Assembly (NCBI RefSeq): GCF_052324685.1
Contig: NC_135222.1
Coordinates: forward strand, 2,989,760 to 3,053,759
Reading direction: 5' to 3'
DNA from: Brachyhypopomus gauderio
Lineage: Eukaryota; Chordata; Actinopteri; Gymnotiformes; Hypopomidae
Length of the DNA: 64,000 nucleotides
The notes under the pieces were generated by a model. That model did not search any database. It saw only the letters and a program-made list of their open reading frames with translations, and was not told the DNA's origin. Positions 57,593 to 64,000 of this stretch are shown here, piece by piece. Position 1 is the stretch's first letter. Each line of letters opens with the position of its first letter. The translations under genes and the position numbers were made by a program.

Positions 57593-57954
57593 TAGCGCCG
57601 AACGTGTGTTCGCATCAGCGGCCGAGAACTCTGGGCATCCTCCCCGATCTGTCACCCCTCTCGTCTGATCCGTTGCTAGCTCCGCCTCCCGTGCTGATTG
57701 GCAGGCCCTTTGATGCTGATGCTGGCATCTGGCGTTTGTTTACTGCAGCGTGGCCACTTTGCAGGGCCTCTCCTCGCGTCATTGGCTATTTGGCGTGCCG
57801 TCAGACTTCTTCCACACTTGTTTTGGTTCCGCTTCTTCACAGGCGTGGATTCCCCTCCGCCGTTTTCCTGGAGTGCAGCAATCATTGTGTTTTCTGGGTC
57901 ACAGAGGGACCTCAGAGAAAGACACTGTATCTCCCAATGCACCGAGACTGCCAG

Positions 57955-58385
57955 GGAAGAGACAGTGATGTGAATACCATAGATATTATAGAAGAGACAA
58001 TGATGCAAACACCATAGATATTATAGAAGAGACAGTGATGTGAATACCATAGATATTATAGAAGAGACAATGATGCAAACACCATAGATATTATAGAAGA
58101 GACAGTGATGTGAATACCATAGATATTATAGAAGAGACAATGATGCAAACACCATAGATATTATAGAAGAAACAGTGATGTGAATATCATAGATATTATA
58201 GAAGAGACAATGATGCAAACACCATAGATATTATAGAAAAGACAGTGATGTGAATACCATAGATATTATAGAAGAGACAATGATGCAAACACCATAGATA
58301 TTATAGAAGAGACAGTGATGTGAATACCATAGATATTATAGAAGAGACAGTGATGTGAATACCATAGATATTATAGAAGAGATAT
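57955..58385. repeat. 35-bp minisatellite with alternating unit types, hcn2 intron 4
   Basis: About 12 units sharing CCATAGATATTATAGAAGAG. Two variants, GACAGTGATGTGAATA and GACAATGATGCAAACA, mostly alternate, giving a 70-bp higher-order period, except at the end where the first variant repeats. Confidence 0.93.
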
Positions 58386-61300
58386 AGACTCTGCTCTCAC
58401 TTCCTTATATACACATGTGAGACACACATGTTAACAACCCACATTTCACCCCTCTGAAACATCTACATGTGCCACCTATTAGTTGGAGGTACAACTTTAC
58501 CGTGAATTTATTACCCATGAGTGCAGCTGATGAGACTGACCTTTCAGTCTGTGCTGCTTGGTAAGACCTTGTCTAGCCATGTCTATAACATTATGTGTCA
58601 TTCTGATGTGGATAATCTGGTGTGTTATACATTCAGTGGGATGGCTGTACACCACAGGCTACCAGTACATCACTCAAAACAACCACAACAGCCAAACAAC
58701 TTATAATGAGATTGATCAGAAATGAAAGCGTGTTGAAATGTGAGGCACCACTAGGATGTTGGTGGGCCTTGCTTGTACAGTATGCACACAAAGGGAGTGA
58801 TAAATGAACTTGAACTTTTAAGTGGATGTTCACTGAGGCAGTTGTTTTCTTGTCACATATTAAGCCTTGGTTTGTCCTTTTTACAGGGATTCCCTTGTGC
58901 AAATCCTTGTTTTTGCTGTTAATATAGCTTAGGCTTAATCTATATCAGGAAACATGACCTTCCTTGCAGTATAATTACCAAAATGAAAAGTCCTTTCCCA
59001 TAATCCCCCCCACCAGCTCCCATAATCCGATCCACCAGCTTCACCAACAGAGTCTGGCTGCACTGGCATGGCTGACGTGTGCACTCTGTAGGTCTTCGTA
59101 CCCCCACAGGCGGAAGGATCTTCTCTTTACATCGTCCTGCACTGCTGTGGCGTGACTGGCACACAGACATACCTAGATGTCTGATAACCAAATGACTGAT
59201 GCACGCATATAACCAGGCGACCGTCTGATACCCCAACGGCTGATACCCGGACACCCCCAGCCATCCATCTGATACCCAGACGGTTGATACCCCCGGTGCA
59301 ACTTGCCTGCAGTCTGATACCAGAATGGCTATCGCAGTTCAGACACAGAATGGTCGCAAGGGCCTGGGCTAAAGGCATTCTTCAGACAAGATAAGACTCT
59401 GTCTCCATGGCTTAGAGCAAACATGCACAAGGGTTTCTGTGCATGGTGGGGGAGTTCTCATCCCAGACCCGTACCAGGACCTGGGTATCAATACACTATG
59501 ACTGCAAGCTGGTATAAGACAATGGAGTTCATCTTACATTCAGATGTGGCAGAGAGGCATTTATAGTGAACATGTGTCAGATGAGAAGAAGCTTTGTCAG
59601 GGTGCTTTGTATTGGATGGTGTGGACACAGACGCTGGACACGAGTGTTTACACTTCCAGTTTGATTTTCCAGATGCACGGTGTGTTCAGCAACAACAGAA
59701 TGTTCTGCAGTGTATTCTACACTCTTAGACTTGAAAGCACAGCTCATTCACACAAGCACATGGACAGACAGACACACACACGCGTGCGCGCGCACACATG
59801 CACACAAAGTGATACGGAGATATAAAGATCTGTGGTCTATCTATAGCCTCTGCTTGACTCACTGGCACCATGGTCCACTTCAACAGAATGTGTGTGTGAG
59901 TTTGTACGCGAGTGTGTGTGTGAATGGGTGTGTGCATGCAATGCGTGTTTGTATATGTGAGTGTATATTTCAGTCCCCGTTTTTACACAAAACTGCAGTG
60001 CAATGACACAGACACACACTGTCCGTTGCTGACCCACCGCCCCACCCTCTTGCCCAATCACGTCAAAGTCTTCCACTGCTGTGTAAGTACTGACACCCTG
60101 CAGTGCCCTGCCCTGCCAGAGGGTGGCGCTGTGTTGGGTACATCAGCCCTTACATAACAGCATCGTTCTCTCTGACTGCTGACAGCGATGATGAAACAGT
60201 GTCCCCTCCACAGTGAGAGTCTTTAGAAGGTAAATTAGCTTGACTCACATCAGGCCAATCAGCCTCCAGTACCCAGGGGACGTGCAAGTCTCTTAGCAAT
60301 CTTGCTGAGACTTATTGATTCTGTATCAAACGGCCATGTGAAATTACAGTCACCCCCTATACTTCCAGTGAGGTATTTAGAGCCACACACAAGTGATCCT
60401 GGACAAGACATGGTGCTGCCACGAATTCTGGCTGTGTTTCCATGTACTACAGTTAGAAAAGTAGCATCATACGTTTACAGGGATGAACACCTTACAGGTA
60501 TATGGTATAAAACCATCCTAATAAAAGTGAAAGTGATTAATTGTGATTAAAGTAATTAATCAATATCACAAAAAACTAAACAAAAATAAGGCCTAAAACG
60601 AAACTATTAAACAACACAACAGTGGAATAATTTCCAGAAAGCAACCATACGACTAGAGACAAAGTCAGTTTAACACAGATCTTCCTAAGTACACAAACAG
60701 CAATGGCACAGTGAGATACTCTTCTCCCTGGCTGTGAGGTGTGGGTACGCTCAGCCCGGTGAAGACACGCAATATCTGTGGCTGTCCTCCAATAAGGAGA
60801 CCTGTGAGATTGCCTCTAGACGAAGGGCGATTGCTTTTCCTGTCTTTGAGCCACAGATGATGTGATGACATCCATAAATCTTTACTATACCCTGTCAAAG
60901 TTAAATTCACTTACCATAAAAATGTCAATACGGTGACATTTAATATGATTACTGTAGCAGTATTATGCTCTTTAATGTAGAAGCCATGTTATCATTATAC
61001 AAGTAAAGATTATAGCTAGGATGCTGAGTTGAAGAGGATTATGTACAACACCTCCATTATGACTGAGGTGGGTAAGCTGGAGTGGGGCGGGAGTCTGGAG
61101 CCCGTCAGGAGGGAAAGGGCCCCACATGTGGACTGTTTCTACAGCAGCTGCAGAAAGACTTTGACTTAAATGCAGCTGACTGTGTTTGACTGTTCGGTGT
61201 AAACTTTCCTTCTTATTTCAGACCTGATTAAACGAACCACAGTGAAGGAGGGACATCTGTGTTGATCTGATCGAGAGAGACAGACAGTAAATTACTGACA

Positions 61301-61733
61301 CTTTGTCCAACTTAGTGAATTAGCCTGGACGCGGTTGTGCTTGGACTGGGACTCCGTGTGAGTGAAGCAGTCTCCTCCGATTAAACTGTCCTTATTAAAG
61401 ACACTTTCCTGTGGTTCTAAGAATTAATTGTAATTGTGATCCTGTTGAGCAGGAAAAGAGTAGAGGGTTTCTCATCTTGGAGTATTGGACAGGCAGACGC
61501 CAGCATGTGTGCATAAGGAAGGGCGTTTAGAAGACTTTTGGCTTATTTGGCTCAGCTCTTTGACAAAGCTCTTATGCAGTTAAGATTAATTAATTAAGAT
61601 TCAATTAGATTAGTACTGCATGCAGATTATAGTGACAAAAGGTTTCAGGAAATTGTTTTTTAATAGGGATTTCCATCATTTCACCTCCCATCATCAGCTT
61701 TCTCTGCTAGAGAGAATGATGTAATACTGTAAG

Positions 61734-61735
<2 letters not shown>

Positions 61736-61775
<40 letters not shown>

Positions 61776-61776
61776 A
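61736..61776. repeat. (GT)n microsatellite
   Basis: About 19 GT units, upstream of the Tc1-like element. Confidence 0.93.
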
Positions 61777-61851
61777 CGCGCTTTATTTATTTGTGTCTAA
61801 AATGAAACATATTGCGCCCATCTCAAGACCATACACACACAAACATATGTG

Positions 61852-62974
61852 TATACACTCACTGGCCACTTTATTAGGTACATTTTGCTAGTATCTGGTT
61901 GGACCTCCTTTTGCCTTCAGAACTGCCTTAATCCTTCATGGCAGATTCAACAAGGTACAGGAAACATTCCTCAGAGAGTCTGGTCCATATTGATATGATA
62001 ACATCACACAGTTGCTGCAGATTTGTCGGCTGTACATCCATGATGTGAATCTCCCGTTCCACCACATCCCAGAGGTGCTCTATTGGATTGAGATGTGGTG
62101 ACTGTGGAGGCCATTTGAGTACAGTGAACTCACTGTTGTGTTTAAGAAACCAGTCTGAGATGATTCACACTTTATGACATGGTGCGTTATCCTGCAGGAA
62201 GTAGCCATCAGAAGATGGGTACATTGTGGTACATAAAGGGATTGACATTGTCAGCAACAATACTCAGGTAGTCTGTGGCGTTGACACGATGCTCAATTGG
62301 TACTAATGGGCCCAAAGTGTGCCAGGAAAATATCCCCCACACCATTGCACCACCACCAGCCTGAACTGTTGATACAAGGCAGGATAGACATGTTTTCATG
62401 TTGTTGACACCAAATTCTGACCCAACCATCTGAATGTCGTAGCAGAAATCGAGACTCATAAGACCAGGCAACGTTTTTCCAATCTTCTATTGTCCAATTT
62501 TGGTGAGCCTGTGTGAATTGTAGCCTCAGTTTCCTGTTCTTAGCTGACAGGAGTGGCACCCGGTGTGGTCTTCTGCTGCTGTAGCCCATCCGCCTCAAGG
62601 TTTGACGTGTTGTGTGTTCAGAGATGCTCTTCTGCATGCCTCAGTTGTAACAACTGGTTGAGTAACTGTTGCCATTCTATCAGCTCGAACCAGTCTGGCC
62701 ATTCTCCTCTGACCTCCGGCATCAACAAGGCATTTGAGCCCACAGAACACTGGATATTTTGTCTTTTTCTGACCATTCTGCGTGAAAATCCCAGTAGATC
62801 AGCAGTTTCTGAAATACACAGACTAGCCCGTCTAGGACCTACAACCATGTTATGTTCAATGTCACTTAATTCACATTTCTTCCCCATTCTGATTCTCCGT
62901 TTGAACTGCAGCAGATCGTCTTGGCCATGTCTACATGCCTAAATGCATTGAATTGCTTCCATGTGATTGGCTGA
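61852..62974 (-). mobile_element. Tc1-like DNA transposon, broken, minus strand
   Basis: The + strand left edge TACACTCACTGGCCACTTTA is the well-known terminal inverted repeat of a widespread teleost Tc1 family. The transposase follows in minus orientation. The right side is recognisable through the segment before the transposase start (TCTACATGCCTAAATGCATT) but stops near 62974, and no matching right inverted repeat follows, so that end is deleted or recombined. Confidence 0.88.
61888..62887 (-). pseudogene. Tc1-type transposase pseudogene
   Basis: From the start at 62887 the minus strand gives MGKKCELSDIEHNMVVG and the paired-like helix-turn-helix region (SETADLLGFSRRMV). After a frameshift near 62630 it gives LRRMGYSSRRPHRVPLLS and NWTIEDWKNVAW. 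The first catalytic Asp is replaced: SYESRFLL where the family has an Asp before ESRF. The frame shifts again near 62400-62470. The second Asp (QDNAPCH) and the Glu (NPIEHLW) are still legible around 62190 and 62070. Dead copy. Confidence 0.88.
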
Positions 62975-63006
62975 TCCTTCGAAATACACACAGACTATAT
63001 ATATTA

Positions 63007-63008
<2 letters not shown>

Positions 63009-63060
<52 letters not shown>
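63009..63060. repeat. (GA)n microsatellite
   Basis: About 25 GA units, close to the truncated end of the Tc1-like element. Confidence 0.95.
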
Positions 63061-63061
<1 letters not shown>

Positions 63062-64000
63062 TGCACACTAAAGTCTGCACAATGACCAGATGTAAAATGG
63101 AAGGAGAGAGCAACAACAACCATGTCAGAGTGCGTTTCTCAAAATGAGTGTGAGATCTTCCAAACACTTGCCTCCTGCCACTGTGAGAGATGTTACATGG
63201 AGTTTAGAGCAAGATGTTTAGAGTGTAGAGCATCACTCCACTGGCGTGAAACCTGCGGTTAACAAGCACCTCGGGAGAAGCCGCCACATCACAATACACA
63301 TTATCTGCCTTCCAGTTTGTGTTCCTCTGGTAAACATTTTCTAATGACATAGAGAAATGCTTTTACACTAAACTCACGACTGAATAATGCTGAAATGCCT
63401 TATGTTTAACCTGCAGGATTTATAGAACGAGAGGCTGACATTTTGTTTTAGCATTTCTTTTTTAATTAAGTAATCAATCGAAGTGCTTCATGAGCTGCTT
63501 TACTGATTCTCCATGGACGGTGGAGTGGACGGAATCTGTTCATTTCAAACGAAGGAACATGACTTCCTGAAAGGGGCGGATCCACCGCTGCTATGGAAAC
63601 GGTATCAGAGCTGTTGTCAGGCCTGGAGGGATTGACCTGTGACCTCAGCATGCATGAGAATTCCTCTCATGTGGGACAGAGCTCAGCTTTTTAATGCTCA
63701 CACTCACATCTTCACTTAGGAACAGGGAAAAAGGTCCATAGTTATATAAGCTGTTATATAACACTGTCTTAAACTGGTGAGGAACTTGTCTTAAACACAT
63801 CAACATTGTTTCACATGTGGCTTGGTATTTTGGGATTTACCCGGAAAGGCTGATCATGTATGACACGTTTCCTTGTGCATGACATAAAACATTAAATGCC
63901 AGTCGGCAGCCACATTGTTAAATATTTAGCAGGATAGCAATGAAAATGTCACGTGCCGTTTCACGTGCGTTCCTCCGCTCTGCCAACCTCAGAAACCCAC

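Overview
The window is nuclear DNA of a teleost fish. It has widely spaced, intron-rich vertebrate genes with GT-AG junctions, abundant microsatellites and minisatellites, and typical fish mobile elements (a Tc1-like relic, CR1/L2-type LINE pieces, a short hAT element and small inverted-repeat elements). No species is assigned. All coding exons were built by hand from splice sites, phase continuity and protein-family recognition.

Three genes are on the + strand. (1) fstl3, follistatin-like 3, about 14.48-23.6 kb, is complete: five coding exons, 246 codons, encoding a secreted activin/myostatin antagonist with two follistatin domains. (2) bsg, basigin/CD147, about 32.19-40.95 kb, is complete: eight coding exons plus a 3'UTR exon, 391 codons, including the extra Ig0 domain that defines the long photoreceptor-type isoform. 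(3) hcn2, a hyperpolarization-activated cyclic-nucleotide-gated channel, runs from about 44.46 kb to the end of the window. Its first four coding exons are present (N-terminus, S1-S6 and pore); the C-linker, cAMP-binding domain and 3' end lie beyond base 64000.

Layout: 1-14.4 kb is gene-free and repeat-rich. It holds a decayed DDE transposon, a 222-bp-period duplication, two LINE fragments joined head to head, and a 922-bp hAT element with a second element nested in it. 14.5-23.6 kb is fstl3; its intron 2 carries a 17-20 bp array with an inserted mobile element, and its intron 4 is almost entirely a ~2.9 kb minisatellite of 33-bp units. 23.6-32 kb is intergenic and ends in the CpG-rich bsg promoter. 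32-41 kb is bsg. 41-44.4 kb is intergenic and ends in a large compound (TAC)n array just before hcn2. 44.4-64 kb is hcn2, with large introns; a broken Tc1-like transposon lies in the last one.

The genes are not an operon and need not act together. Their proximity matches the vertebrate block where BSG, HCN2 and FSTL3 are near neighbours (human 19p13.3), here apparently rearranged. No prokaryotic-style system, CRISPR array, RNA gene or virus was recognised. The most unusual points are two exons, in two different genes, whose splice acceptors sit directly on (GT)n tracts, the open-frame minisatellite in fstl3, and a pair of ~323-bp elements with the same ends and 9-10 bp target duplications.
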